From NCBI RefSeq assembly GCF_013184775.1, contig NZ_JAATVV010000005.1, positions 124,001 through 188,000 on the forward strand: a stretch of DNA of 64,000 nt, in the 5' to 3' direction. Shown here piece by piece: positions 35,739-45,173 of this stretch. The notes beneath the pieces were generated by a model, which was not told the DNA's origin, did not search any database, and worked only from the letters and a program-made list of their open reading frames with translations. Source of the DNA: Martelella sp. HB161492 (lineage in GTDB: Bacteria; Pseudomonadota; Alphaproteobacteria; Rhizobiales; Rhizobiaceae). Both the position numbers and the translations under genes were made by a program. How positions within the stretch are numbered: position 1 is the stretch's first letter; the number at the start of each line of letters is the position of its first letter.

Positions 35739-36905
35739 TCAATCAGCGCCGAACAGATCGCGGGTAAAGACCTTTTCGGCGACATCACTCAGTTCCGCCG
35801 TCGCCCGGTTGGCGATGATGACATCGGCCTTCCGCTTGAAACTTGCAAGATCATTGATCACCGGCGAGCGGAAGAAATCCGCCGCATCAAGCGCCGGCTC
35901 GTAAACGATGACCGAAATACCCTTGGCCTTGATCCGCTTCATGATGCCCTGAACCGAGGAATGGCGAAAATTGTCCGATCCGGTCTTCATCACCAGTCGA
36001 TAGACCCCAACGATCTGCGGATTTCTGGCGATGATCTGCTCGGCAATAAAATCCTTGCGGGTCGTATTCGCGTCAACGATGGCGCGGATCAGATTTTGCG
36101 GCACTTCGGAATAATTGGCGAGCAATTGCCGGGTATCCTTTGGCAGGCAATAGCCGCCATAGCCGAAGGAAGGATTATTGTAATGATCTCCAATTCTCGG
36201 ATCGAGTCCCACGCCTTTGATGATCTGGCGGCTGTCCATGCCATTAGCCATGGCATAGCTGTCCAGCTCGTTGAAATAGGCAACCCGCATGGCAAGGTAT
36301 GTATTGGCGAAAAGCTTGATCGCCTCAGCTTCACTCGGATCGGTGAAAAGAACTGGCACGTCCTTGTCAATCGCAGCTTCGACCATCAGCGCCGCGAAGG
36401 CCCTCGCCCGTTCGCCCTGATCACCGACAATAATGCGTGACGGGTGGAGATTGTCATGCAATGCACGCCCCTCCCGCAGGAATTCCGGCGCAAACAAGAT
36501 CTGGTCCGTTGCAAAGCGCTGGCGCATTTCGGCGACGAAACCGACGGGGATCGTCGAGCGGATCACGATCGCCGCTTTCAGGTTCGTCGCCCGCACATCC
36601 GCGATCACCGCCTCGACCGTACGCGTGTCGAAACCATTGGTTTCACTATCATAGTTGGTGGGAGTAGCAATCACCACGAAATCGGCATCATCGAAGGCGG
36701 CCCGGCCGTCGGTCGTCGCAGAAAGATGCAGATCGTGATTTGCAAGATAGTCGGAAAGCACCGGATCGAGGATGGTGCTTTTCTTTTCCATGATCAGCTG
36801 AACGCGATGAACGTCAATATCAAAGGCGACGACCTCATGGTTCTGCGCCAGCAGTACCGCGTTCGAAAGACCAACATAGCCGAGACCGGCAACCGCAATT
36901 TTCAT
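35739..36905 (-). CDS. ugd: UDP-glucose 6-dehydrogenase, second copy
   Basis: Start at the ATG 36905 ([20 protein letters not shown]) gives 388 residues, exactly the length of the cassette copy at 16728. Motifs [26 protein letters not shown] and [12 protein letters not shown] (catalytic C253) are present, and the tail [10 protein letters not shown] is the same. It makes UDP-glucuronate. Codon use is more GC-rich than in the other copy, consistent with this being the older resident gene. It lies 110 bp upstream of rfbC on the same strand and may be co-transcribed. Confidence 0.95.
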   Translation of the reverse strand: MKIAVAGLGYVGLSNAVLLAQNHEVVAFDIDVHRVQLIMEKKSTILDPVLSDYLANHDLHLSATTDGRAAFDDADFVVIATPTNYDSETNGFDTRTVEAVIADVRATNLKAAIVIRSTIPVGFVAEMRQRFATDQILFAPEFLREGRALHDNLHPSRIIVGDQGERARAFAALMVEAAIDKDVPVLFTDPSEAEAIKLFANTYLAMRVAYFNELDSYAMANGMDSRQIIKGVGLDPRIGDHYNNPSFGYGGYCLPKDTRQLLANYSEVPQNLIRAIVDANTTRKDFIAEQIIARNPQIVGVYRLVMKTGSDNFRHSSVQGIMKRIKAKGISVIVYEPALDAADFFRSPVINDLASFKRKADVIIANRATAELSDVAEKVFTRDLFGAD

Positions 36906-37037
36906 GTTTGTTCCAGACATGCTATGAAGCACTCGTGACGAGGCCTCATAGCATATCTGTTCTCTGCGACACTACTGCGTCACATTATCAACGCACCTGG
37001 CCGCGCGCCGGTCGGCAGCCTGCGTGCCAGCGCTCTG

Positions 37038-38060
37038 TCAAAAGGCCGAAACCGTTTCTTCCGCCTTCACCGGGCCGGGATAATGGCAGGCAATCCGGTG
37101 ATCGGCAGCCTCACCCGGTGCCACGGCAAGTTCCGGCGCCTTTTCGGCACACAGGCTTGTCGCCCGCAGGCAGCGGGTGCGGAACACGCAGCCCGATGGC
37201 GGGTTCAGCGGGCTCGGCAGGTCGCCTTCCAGCGGAATAATGGCCTTTTCCCGCTCGACCGCAGGATCCGGTATCGGCACGGCAGACAGCAGCGCCTGCG
37301 TGTAGGGATGTTGCGGCCGCGCATAAAGCGCTTCGCTGGGCGCGATCTCCATCACCCTTCCGAGATAAAGCACCATCACCCGCGTCGAAATATGCTTCAC
37401 CACCGACAGGTCATGGGCAATGAACATCAGCGCCAGACCAAGCTCGCGCTGCAGCGCCATCAGGAGATTGATGACCTGTGCCTGGATCGAAACATCGAGC
37501 GCGGAGACCGGCTCGTCGCAGATGATCAGCTTCGGCTGCACGATCAGCGCCCGGGCAATGCCGATACGCTGGCACTGGCCGCCGGAAAATTCATGCGGAT
37601 AGCGGTTGATCTGGTTGGGCAGCAGCCCGACCCGTCCCATCATTTCCTGCACACGCTCGCGGATTTCGGTCTTCGAAAGCCCCTTTTGATGGGTCTTGAG
37701 CGGTTCGGCGATGATGTCGCCGACCTGCATGCGCGGGTTGAGACTCGCCAGCGGATCCTGAAAGATCATCTGGATGTCGGAGCGATATTTCATCATCGCG
37801 TCAGGCGTCAGAGACAGAAGGTCCGTGCCATCGTCCCAGACTGCCTTTCCGGTAGCGGGAACCATGCGGATGATGGCGCGGGCAAGCGTCGACTTGCCGC
37901 AACCGGATTCGCCGACAACACCGAGCGTTTCCCCGGGTTTGAGCTCGAAATCGACACCATTGACGGCGTGCAGTCCCACCGGCTTGGACCAGGGCATCAT
38001 GCCCGGCCGGCGGATCTCGAAGGTCACACGGATATCTTCAGCCTTGATGAGCGTGGTCAT
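37038..38060 (-). CDS. oppF: Oligopeptide/dipeptide ABC transporter ATP-binding protein (OppF type)
   Basis: A 340-residue ABC ATPase: Walker A GVVGESGCGKSTLARAIIRM, signature FSGGQCQRIGIARAL, Walker B KLIICDEPVSALD, H-loop FIAHDLSVVKHIS. It has the oligo/dipeptide-specific C-terminal extension with cysteines (GCVFRTRCLRATSLC) expected to bind an Fe-S cluster or metal. It energises peptide import together with OppD. Last gene of the oppABCDF operon; start overlaps oppD stop by 4 bp. Confidence 0.95.
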   Translation of the reverse strand: MTTLIKAEDIRVTFEIRRPGMMPWSKPVGLHAVNGVDFELKPGETLGVVGESGCGKSTLARAIIRMVPATGKAVWDDGTDLLSLTPDAMMKYRSDIQMIFQDPLASLNPRMQVGDIIAEPLKTHQKGLSKTEIRERVQEMMGRVGLLPNQINRYPHEFSGGQCQRIGIARALIVQPKLIICDEPVSALDVSIQAQVINLLMALQRELGLALMFIAHDLSVVKHISTRVMVLYLGRVMEIAPSEALYARPQHPYTQALLSAVPIPDPAVEREKAIIPLEGDLPSPLNPPSGCVFRTRCLRATSLCAEKAPELAVAPGEAADHRIACHYPGPVKAEETVSAF

Positions 38061-39028
38061 GCGGTAACCTCCTCAATGGGGCGGTTGCAGGCGCGCAGCC
38101 TGCCAGGTGCAAATTCGCTGAGCGGATCAAGATGATCGAGACAGTCTTCACCGGCAAAGTCGCAGCGTGGCGCGAAGGGACAGCCCTTCGGCACCTCCGC
38201 CATATTGGGCGGGTTGCCGGGAATGGAAACCAGCTCGGCGTCATCACGGTCCACCCGCGGGATCGAGGCGATCAGCCCGCGCGTATAGGGATGGCTGGCA
38301 TTGGCAAAGACATCGGATACCGGTCCCTTCTCCATGATCTGGCCGCCATACATGACGATGAGCCGCTCCGCCGCACCGGCAACGACGCCAAGGTCATGGG
38401 TGATCAGGATCAGCGCCATGCCGAAATCACGCTGCAGATCGGAAAGCAGTTTCATGATCTGCGCCTGAACCGTCACGTCGAGCGCCGTTGTCGGTTCATC
38501 GGCTATCAGCACATCCGGCCGGCACAAAAGCGCCATGGCGATCATCACCCGCTGACGCATGCCGCCGGAAAACTCATGCGGATAAAGGTTCACACGCGAG
38601 GCTGCATCGGGAATGCGCACGGCATCGAGCATGCGCACACATTCGGCGACGGCCGCCTTTTTCGACATGCCCTTGTGTAGTGTCAGCACCTCGGCCATCT
38701 GCTCCGACACCCGCATATAGGGGTTGAGCGAGGTCATCGGGTCCTGGAAGATGATGGCCATCTTGTTGGCCCGGATCGGATTGATCACCTTTTGCGGCGC
38801 ATTGAGGATTTCGGTTCCCTCGAAGCGGACCGATCCGGTCGCCTGGCCATTGGCCGCCAGAAGCCCCATCATGGCAAAGACGGTCTGGCTTTTGCCGGAA
38901 CCGCTTTCGCCGACAATGGCGAGCGTCTCGCCACGGTCAAGCGCGAAATCCACACCGCGAACAGCGTGAACCGGTCCGGAATTGGTCATGAAGTCGACCG
39001 ACAGGTTGGAAACGTCTACGAGCGCCAT
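38057..39028 (-). CDS. oppD: Oligopeptide/dipeptide ABC transporter ATP-binding protein (OppD type)
   Basis: From the ATG at 39028 (MALVDVSNLSVDFMTNSGPV) the product is 323 residues with Walker A GESGSGKSQTVFAMMGL, signature FSGGMRQRVMIAMAL, Walker B VLIADEPTTALD, and the C-terminal GCPFAPRCDFAGEDC cysteine region. One base separates its start from the oppC stop. Confidence 0.95.
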   Translation of the reverse strand: MALVDVSNLSVDFMTNSGPVHAVRGVDFALDRGETLAIVGESGSGKSQTVFAMMGLLAANGQATGSVRFEGTEILNAPQKVINPIRANKMAIIFQDPMTSLNPYMRVSEQMAEVLTLHKGMSKKAAVAECVRMLDAVRIPDAASRVNLYPHEFSGGMRQRVMIAMALLCRPDVLIADEPTTALDVTVQAQIMKLLSDLQRDFGMALILITHDLGVVAGAAERLIVMYGGQIMEKGPVSDVFANASHPYTRGLIASIPRVDRDDAELVSIPGNPPNMAEVPKGCPFAPRCDFAGEDCLDHLDPLSEFAPGRLRACNRPIEEVTA

Positions 39029-39029
39029 G

Positions 39030-39956
39030 TCATCGGTCCTTCGGATCGAGTGCATCACGCAATCCGTCTCCGATGAAGAAGAAGGAAAACAGCGTAACGA
39101 TGAAGAAGAAGAGCGGGAAGACGAGCTGCCACAGCGTCCCGTAGCTCATGGTGGACGCGCCTTCCGAAATCAGCGCACCAAGGCTCGTCAGCGGCTCCTG
39201 CACGCCGAGTCCGAGGAACGAGATAAAGCTTTCCTGCAGGATCATATTGGGCACGAGAAGCGTCGCATAGACGATAACGACGCCGATCAGGTTCGGCACG
39301 ATGTGGCGCCTGATAATGGTCCGCGAGGGAACGCCGGTCGCCCGCGCGGCCTCGATGTATTCGCGCCCCTTGAGGCTGAGAGTCTGGCCGCGCACGATGC
39401 GGCTCATCTCGAGCCAGGATAACAGGCCGATGCCGACGAACAGCAGCACCAGCGACCGCCCGAACATAACGAGCAGCAGAATGAGCACAAACATGTAGGG
39501 GATCGCCAGCAGGATATCGACGGTGCGCATCATGGCATTATCGATGCGGCCGCCGAAAAAGCCTGAAATCGCGCCGTAAACCGTGCCGACAAGCACGGCG
39601 ATGCCAGCGCCGATCAGACCGACGGCGAGCGATATCTGTGTGCCGAGAACGGTGCGGGCGAAGAGGTCACGGCCCAGATCATCGGTCCCGAAAAAATGGC
39701 CATTGGCGAACGATGGCCCGCCGTCACGGGCAATATCGCCCATGACCATGAAATCGATCTCATCGATCGGAAACCGGGCAATCAAAGGCCCGAATGCGGC
39801 GAAGGCCAGCACGAAGGCCAGAAGACAGAGGCCGATGACGCCCTGTCGGTTGCGGAAGAAACGAAGCCTGGCGTCGGCCCATGGCGAGCGGCCCTTGACG
39901 GCCGTTTCCGTCATGGCGGACGCCAGACTCGCCATCTTGGTCTTTTCGATCATCAT
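39030..39956 (-). CDS. oppC: Peptide ABC transporter permease (OppC type)
   Basis: A 308-residue permease with an N-terminal OppC-N domain (FRNRQGVIGLCLLAFVLAFA), about six membrane helices, and the cytoplasmic EAA loop EYIEAARATGVPSRTIIRRH. Three bases separate it from oppB. It forms the channel with OppB. Confidence 0.95.
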   Translation of the reverse strand: MMIEKTKMASLASAMTETAVKGRSPWADARLRFFRNRQGVIGLCLLAFVLAFAAFGPLIARFPIDEIDFMVMGDIARDGGPSFANGHFFGTDDLGRDLFARTVLGTQISLAVGLIGAGIAVLVGTVYGAISGFFGGRIDNAMMRTVDILLAIPYMFVLILLLVMFGRSLVLLFVGIGLLSWLEMSRIVRGQTLSLKGREYIEAARATGVPSRTIIRRHIVPNLIGVVIVYATLLVPNMILQESFISFLGLGVQEPLTSLGALISEGASTMSYGTLWQLVFPLFFFIVTLFSFFFIGDGLRDALDPKDR

Positions 39957-39959
39957 CGG

Positions 39960-40886
39960 TCAGTACCTGATCTTCGGATCGATCCAGGCATAGAGGATGT
40001 CGACCACGAGGTTGAACAGAATGGTGAGCGAGCCGAGCAGAATGGTGATCCCCATCATGACGGCATAATCGCGATTGAGAGCCGAATCGACAAAGAAAAT
40101 GCCGATACCACCGGTGGAGAAATACATGTCGATGACAACCGAACCGGTGATCATCACCACAAAGGTCGGCCCCAGATAGGAAATCACCGGCAGAAGCGCG
40201 GGTTTCAGCGCATGTTTCACCACGACGCGATGCATCGGCAGGCCCTTGGCCTTGGCCGTGCGGATATGGTTGGAATTCAGCGTCTCCAGCATGGAAGAGC
40301 GCGTCAGACGCGCAATCGAAGCCATGAAAGAGGTGGAAAGTGCAATGACCGGCATGATCATATAGACCGGATGCTCGAGCCCTTTCCAGCCACCGCCGGG
40401 CAGCCATCCGAGCCACAGCGTGAAAACCAGCACCAGGATCGGCGCCATCACGAAGTTGGGCAGGACCTGCGCGCCGACGGACACGCCGACGGCAAGGCTG
40501 TCGAGCCAGGAATTATGCTTCACAGCGGCAACGACACCGAGTGTGACACCAACCAGCACAGCGACCACGAACGAGATCGAGCCATAGGTCAGCGTGACCG
40601 GGAAACCCTGGGCGATGATCGAATTGACGGTCTGGTCCTGATAGACAAAGGACGGGCCGAAATCGAAACGCGTCAGAATGCCCCAGATATAGTCGACAAG
40701 CTGCTTCCAGAGCGGCTGATCAAGACCGTATTTCGCATTGATATTGGCGAGCACCTGAGCCGGCAGTTCCCGTTCAGACGTGAACGGGCCGCCCGGTGCC
40801 ATATGCATGAGCACGAAGGAGAAGACGATCAGCAGAAGGATCGTCGGTATCGCCACCAAAAGGCGCTTGAAGATGTAAGCAATCAT
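39960..40886 (-). CDS. oppB: Peptide ABC transporter permease (OppB type)
   Basis: Start at the ATG 40886 (MIAYIFKRLLVAIPTILLLI) gives 308 residues. Features are MAPGGPFTSERELPAQVLAN near the N-terminus, about six helices, and the EAA loop ..IRTAKAKGLPMHRVVVKHAL. It lies 139 bp downstream of oppA, and the gap contains short inverted repeats that may adjust expression relative to the binding protein. Confidence 0.95.
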   Translation of the reverse strand: MIAYIFKRLLVAIPTILLLIVFSFVLMHMAPGGPFTSERELPAQVLANINAKYGLDQPLWKQLVDYIWGILTRFDFGPSFVYQDQTVNSIIAQGFPVTLTYGSISFVVAVLVGVTLGVVAAVKHNSWLDSLAVGVSVGAQVLPNFVMAPILVLVFTLWLGWLPGGGWKGLEHPVYMIMPVIALSTSFMASIARLTRSSMLETLNSNHIRTAKAKGLPMHRVVVKHALKPALLPVISYLGPTFVVMITGSVVIDMYFSTGGIGIFFVDSALNRDYAVMMGITILLGSLTILFNLVVDILYAWIDPKIRY

Positions 40887-41025
40887 GGGCGGAACCCAGG
40901 CTGGGCACACCCGCTCTTCCTGTCTGCCGATCAGGACGGCGTCTCAAGCGGGACATGCAGGATAACAGGGTCAATCCTGGCCGAGCGGGTGACGGCGAAG
41001 CGCCATCACCCGCTGGCACAAAGGA

Positions 41026-42636
41026 TCACTCGGCGACGCGATAGACGTCCTTGGCATACCAGTTCTGCAGAACGTTCTCGACCGGCAGCCCCCTGATATC
41101 CTTCGGAACCATGACGTCCGTCATGTAGAAGTAGATCGGGATCAGCGGCATCTGGTCCGCAAGAATCTCCTCGGCCTTGTTGTAGTCGGCCTGCGGATCT
41201 TCCGCCGTCAGCGAATGCGCCATGACAGCATCATAATCTGGATCGGAGAATTTGCCGTAATTCATGCCGCCCGAGCGGAAATAATCGAGATAGGTCGAGG
41301 CTTCGTCATAATCGCCGCACCAGGCATAGCGCCCCATCTCGTAGTCGCCATTGTGCAGCTTGTCGAGATAGACCTTCCATTCCATGTTATCGAGCGTGAT
41401 CTCGACGCCCAGCTTCTTCCAGAACTGCTGGGCAGCAATGGCGATCTTCTTGTGATCGTCAGACGTGTTGTAGGACAGGGTCAGCTTCAGCGGATTGTCC
41501 GGGCCATAGCCGGCTTCCTTCAGCAGATCCTTGGCCTTGGCAAGGCGCTCGTCCTGGGTCCAGGTCGAATATTCGGTGACCGGCGGGGTGAAATCGGCCG
41601 TCGCGTCATAGGTCCAGCTATAGGCTGGCTTCTGGCCACCGCGCAGGATGTTGTCGACGACGACATCGCGGTCCATTGCATAGGAAAGTGCCTTCCTGAC
41701 GCGCACATCCTTCAGCGCTTCCGGTCCCTTGTCGGAGAGGTTGAAAAGATAGGCATAGGTGCAGGAATGCGGAACGGCGAAGGCCTCGTCGGGATGCTCT
41801 TCCTTCAGGCGCGGATACTGGCCGCCGGGCATTTCGACATAATCGAATTCACCGGCGAGGAAACGGTTGAGCGCAGCATTCTTGTCGTTGACGGCAAGGA
41901 ACTCGACCTCGTTGATGACCGTATCCTTGTCATCCCAGTAATTCGGGTTGCGCTTCAGCGTGATATCCTGACCGATCTTGTCGTCGGTGAGCATATAGGC
42001 GCCGTTGCCAACCAGATTGCCGGGCTGGGTCCACTGGTCGCCATATTTTTCCACCACCGACTTCAGCGTCGGGAAGGTCGAGGCGTGGGTGGTCATCTTG
42101 ACGAAATAAGGGATCGGGCTTTCGAGCGTCACCTGGAATGTGTGATCGTCAACAGCCTTGACGCCGAGATCGGCAGGCGGTGCGTCACCGGCAACGACCT
42201 TCGAGGCGTTCTTGATGTTCATGAGTTCGGCATACCAGGCATAGGTCGAGGCGGTTGCCGGGTCTACGAGACGCTGCCAGGCATAGACAAAATCATCGGC
42301 CGTGACAGGGTCGCCATTCGACCATTTGGCTTCCGGACGCAGATGGAAGGTATAGACCAGTTTGTCGGGGGAGAGTTCGTAGCTGGTGGCGACACCGGGA
42401 ACGAGATTGCCGGCATTATCCTGATTATAAAGCCCTTCGAAGAGCTGGCGGATAATCGCTGAGCCCTCAACATCGCTGTTCTTCTGCGGGTCCTTGGTCT
42501 TGTTGGCATCGAGCAGCCAATAGGTCAATTTCTGATTGTCGGACAGTTTTTCGCCCGGCTTCGGGCTGGCGGCAAAGGCCGGAGCGGCAAGCACCAGCGC
42601 AAGGCATGCGGAAAGCAAAAGCTTCTTTTTCATCAT
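41026..42636 (-). CDS. oppA: Peptide ABC transporter substrate-binding protein (OppA type)
   Basis: A 536-residue SBP_bac_5 protein with a signal peptide (MMKKKLLLSACLALVLAAPAFAA) and family landmarks NDPVTADDFVYAWQRLVDPA, QDITLKRNPNYWDDKDTVIN and VRVRKALSYAMDRDVVVDNI. It captures oligopeptides in the periplasm. GGGGAG precedes the start. First gene of the operon. CGDYDEASTYLDYFRSGG near the C-terminus is typical of E. coli-type OppA. Confidence 0.95.
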   Translation of the reverse strand: MMKKKLLLSACLALVLAAPAFAASPKPGEKLSDNQKLTYWLLDANKTKDPQKNSDVEGSAIIRQLFEGLYNQDNAGNLVPGVATSYELSPDKLVYTFHLRPEAKWSNGDPVTADDFVYAWQRLVDPATASTYAWYAELMNIKNASKVVAGDAPPADLGVKAVDDHTFQVTLESPIPYFVKMTTHASTFPTLKSVVEKYGDQWTQPGNLVGNGAYMLTDDKIGQDITLKRNPNYWDDKDTVINEVEFLAVNDKNAALNRFLAGEFDYVEMPGGQYPRLKEEHPDEAFAVPHSCTYAYLFNLSDKGPEALKDVRVRKALSYAMDRDVVVDNILRGGQKPAYSWTYDATADFTPPVTEYSTWTQDERLAKAKDLLKEAGYGPDNPLKLTLSYNTSDDHKKIAIAAQQFWKKLGVEITLDNMEWKVYLDKLHNGDYEMGRYAWCGDYDEASTYLDYFRSGGMNYGKFSDPDYDAVMAHSLTAEDPQADYNKAEEILADQMPLIPIYFYMTDVMVPKDIRGLPVENVLQNWYAKDVYRVAE

Positions 42637-43034
42637 CCATGTCTCCCCTGTTAATATCGTGCAGATGATGTCGTTCAGGATTACACGGCATCATCTGAAT
42701 AGTCTGTTCCCGCCGAACTTTATCGAGCAGGTCGAAAGCAAGTCATAGGCGTAGCGTCCAATTCCATGCAAGGAAAAACGAATAAAACCACAGATTTGAC
42801 ATGAAATGACCGTCAGGCTGACACAAGGCGCAACTTTCGTAAAAAGTCGCCACAGAAAAGCGACCTCTTTACATTTATCAACGCATGCATGCCAGAAAGT
42901 CTGCACTTAAGTCGACGCGACAATGCCGCACCTTAGCAGAAATCCAGACATCTTCTGCAAGCAATTGACCGCTCTTGCGGAAAATCGTGAACTGTCCTTA
43001 TCAAGAATCTTGCCAAAATTCCGGAGCCCTTCTC
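42637..43034. other. Divergent intergenic region, oppA / OYE
   Basis: The 398-bp region holds promoters for two outward-facing genes. A 71-codon minus frame (42691-42906) has no ribosome site or family features. I see no RNA gene. Confidence 0.5.
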
Positions 43035-44138
43035 ATGTCAGCCAGGCTTTTCTCACCGATCGCACTCGGGACTTGTCCGTTGAAAAACAGGATCGTTATT
43101 GCACCGATGTGCCAGTATTCCGCCGAAGACGGTCGGATGACGGACTGGCACATGATGCATTATGGCAATCTTGCCCAGTCCGGCGCCGGAATTCTGACCA
43201 TTGAGGCGACAGCGGTCCTGCCGGAAGGGCGGATTTCCTACGCCGATGTCGGTCTCTATGACGACGCCACAGAGGCAGCGATGGACAAGGTCCTGCGGGC
43301 GCTGCGGCGCTGGTCCGACATGCCGGTCGCCATCCAGCTTTCCCATGCGGGCCGCAAGGCTTCGAGCGCCAGGCCATGGGATGGCGGCGGCCAGATCGCC
43401 AGCGCGGCGACCCATGGCTGGCCAACGGTCGCGCCCTCGCCGCTGGCCTATCAGCAGAATTACGAGGCGCCGCATGCGCTCGACAGGAATGATCTTGCCC
43501 GCATCCGGCACGCCTTTGCCGCAGCGGCCCGGCGCGCGGCCCGGCTTGGCATTGATGCCATCCAGCTTCATGGCGCCCATGGCTATCTTCTGCACCAGTT
43601 CCTCTCCCCGCTGACCAATCAGCGCAGCGACGATTATGGCGGCACGCCTGAAAACCGGATGCGATTTCCGCTGGAGGTTTTTCATGCCGTGCGTGACGCC
43701 TTTCCGGCCGAACGTCCCGTCACCATGCGTCTTTCCGCCACCGACTGGGTTGATGGCGGCTGGTCGCTCGACGACACCGTCGCCTTTTCCAGGACGCTTG
43801 AAGCGGCGGGGGCGTCAGCGATCCATATATCGAGCGGTGGACTGTCCCCGGCGCAGAAGATCACGATCGGTCCCGGCTATCAGGTTCCCTTTGCCCGGAC
43901 TGTGCGCGATGCGGTTTCCATTCCCGTCATTGCTGTCGGCCTCATCACCGAATTTGCACAGGCCGAAACCATCCTGCAGAACGGCGATGCCGACATGATC
44001 GCCATCGCCCGCGCGATCCTTTATGATCCGCGCTGGCCTTGGCATGCAGCCGCGCATTTCGGCGAAACCATCACCGTTTCCGGTCAGTACCTGCGCTGCC
44101 AGCCGCGCCAGTACGCTCACCTGTTCACCAGAGGCTGA
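43035..44138 (+). CDS. Old Yellow Enzyme-family NADPH:flavin oxidoreductase (YqjM-like)
   Basis: The ATG at 43035 (MSARLFSPIALGTCPLKNRI) gives 367 residues. Features of the thermophilic-like/YqjM class: C26 in VIAPMCQYSAEDG (the redox-tuning cysteine), IQLSHAGRKAS (substrate His), AIQLHGAHGYLLHQFLSPLT and NQRSDDYGGTPENRM, and the FMN-phosphate site near GDADMIAIARAILYDPRWPW. These enzymes reduce alpha,beta-unsaturated carbonyls, quinones and nitro compounds. It converges with the lysR gene (6-bp gap) next to a quinone-type detoxification set. Confidence 0.93.
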   Translation: MSARLFSPIALGTCPLKNRIVIAPMCQYSAEDGRMTDWHMMHYGNLAQSGAGILTIEATAVLPEGRISYADVGLYDDATEAAMDKVLRALRRWSDMPVAIQLSHAGRKASSARPWDGGGQIASAATHGWPTVAPSPLAYQQNYEAPHALDRNDLARIRHAFAAAARRAARLGIDAIQLHGAHGYLLHQFLSPLTNQRSDDYGGTPENRMRFPLEVFHAVRDAFPAERPVTMRLSATDWVDGGWSLDDTVAFSRTLEAAGASAIHISSGGLSPAQKITIGPGYQVPFARTVRDAVSIPVIAVGLITEFAQAETILQNGDADMIAIARAILYDPRWPWHAAAHFGETITVSGQYLRCQPRQYAHLFTRG

Positions 44139-44144
44139 GCGCCA

Positions 44145-45053
44145 TCAAAGCGGCCTGATGCGCGTCACATAGCTTTCGAAGAAATCCGAAAAGCGGGCGA
44201 CTCGCATCGGCAGGCGCTCATAAGACGGATAATAAAGGGTCAGCCACAGCTCAGGCGGCAGCCAGTCTTCCAGGATCTGCATCAGCCGCCCGGCCTGCAA
44301 CGCCTCTTCGACGATGAAGAGCGGCAGCAGGGCGATGCCGGCGCCATTTTCAGCCAGCGCGGCAATGAGATCGCCATTATTGCTGGCAATGAAATGGCCG
44401 GCGCGGACCTTTCGCTTTCGCCCGGCGCTGGCGAGATCCCAGGTCTCGGAGACCGCATCGGCATCAAAGGCGAGACATGGCATCTGGTCCAGCTCTTCCG
44501 GCGTTTGCGGACGGCCATTGGTGGCGATGAAGCCCGGGGAAGCCACGAGTACGCGGCGTACCGGGCAGATCTTGCGCCAGATCGACGACTTGTCGTCGGG
44601 CGGACCGGAAATGCGGATGGCCAGATCGAAAGGTGCGGTCATGATGTCGACAAAGCTGTCGGTCAGCGCGACCGAAACCGTGATCGCCGGATTTTCAGCC
44701 CGAAAACCCGAAACCACATCGGGCAGGATCCGCTGGCCGAAGGAGAGCGGACCGTTGAGCCGGATCAGACCCGCGACGGCCTCCGCTTCCGCCCGCACCG
44801 CCTCGGCTGCCGCATCCATGGCATCCACCAGCGGCCGCATCCGCGCCGCATAGACGGCCCCGGCCGACGTAAGCGAGACCGACCGCGTCGTCCGCAGGAA
44901 CAATTGCACCCCGAGCCGCCCCTCAAGCGCGGACACCGCCCGCGTCACGCTCGGCGCGGTCATGGAAAGCTCGCGCGCGGCGGCAGCAAAAGCGCCGTGT
45001 GCTGCGACAGCGAGAAAAACGCGAATATCGTTCAGATCTTTCATGACGGTCAT
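44145..45053 (-). CDS. LysR-family regulator of the adjacent dioxygenase operon
   Basis: About 302 residues from the ATG at 45053 (MTVMKDLNDIRVFLAVAAHG), alternative ATG 45044. LysR HTH: AAARELSMTAPSVTRAVSAL, then LRTTRSVSLTSAGAVYAARM, and an effector domain with GLIRLNGPLSFGQRILPDVV and GAGIALLPLFIVEEALQAGR. It is transcribed away from the VOC dioxygenase gene with a 120-bp shared promoter region (AT-rich at 45050-45110), so it very likely controls that operon. The open frame continues upstream on the antisense of the neighbours, but that extension is not real. Confidence 0.9.
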   Translation of the reverse strand: MTVMKDLNDIRVFLAVAAHGAFAAAARELSMTAPSVTRAVSALEGRLGVQLFLRTTRSVSLTSAGAVYAARMRPLVDAMDAAAEAVRAEAEAVAGLIRLNGPLSFGQRILPDVVSGFRAENPAITVSVALTDSFVDIMTAPFDLAIRISGPPDDKSSIWRKICPVRRVLVASPGFIATNGRPQTPEELDQMPCLAFDADAVSETWDLASAGRKRKVRAGHFIASNNGDLIAALAENGAGIALLPLFIVEEALQAGRLMQILEDWLPPELWLTLYYPSYERLPMRVARFSDFFESYVTRIRPL

Positions 45054-45173
45054 TATTGCCTTTTTTGCAATAATATTCTCTACTTTATTACCATTCTCTT
45101 TCTGCTCCCTCAGCCCCATCTTGCCACCAACAACGCGGCGGCAAACGCCCCGGCAAGAGATAAGGACAGGAAC

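Noticed and set aside
39696-41096. 466-codon plus-strand open frame
   Set aside because: It is antisense to oppC and oppB; composition is dominated by Arg, His, Asp and Gln as expected for a mirror frame.
44394-45173. N-terminal extension of the VOC dioxygenase frame to 570 residues
   Set aside because: It runs antisense through the lysR gene; the dioxygenase starts at the ATG at 45174 with a ribosome site.
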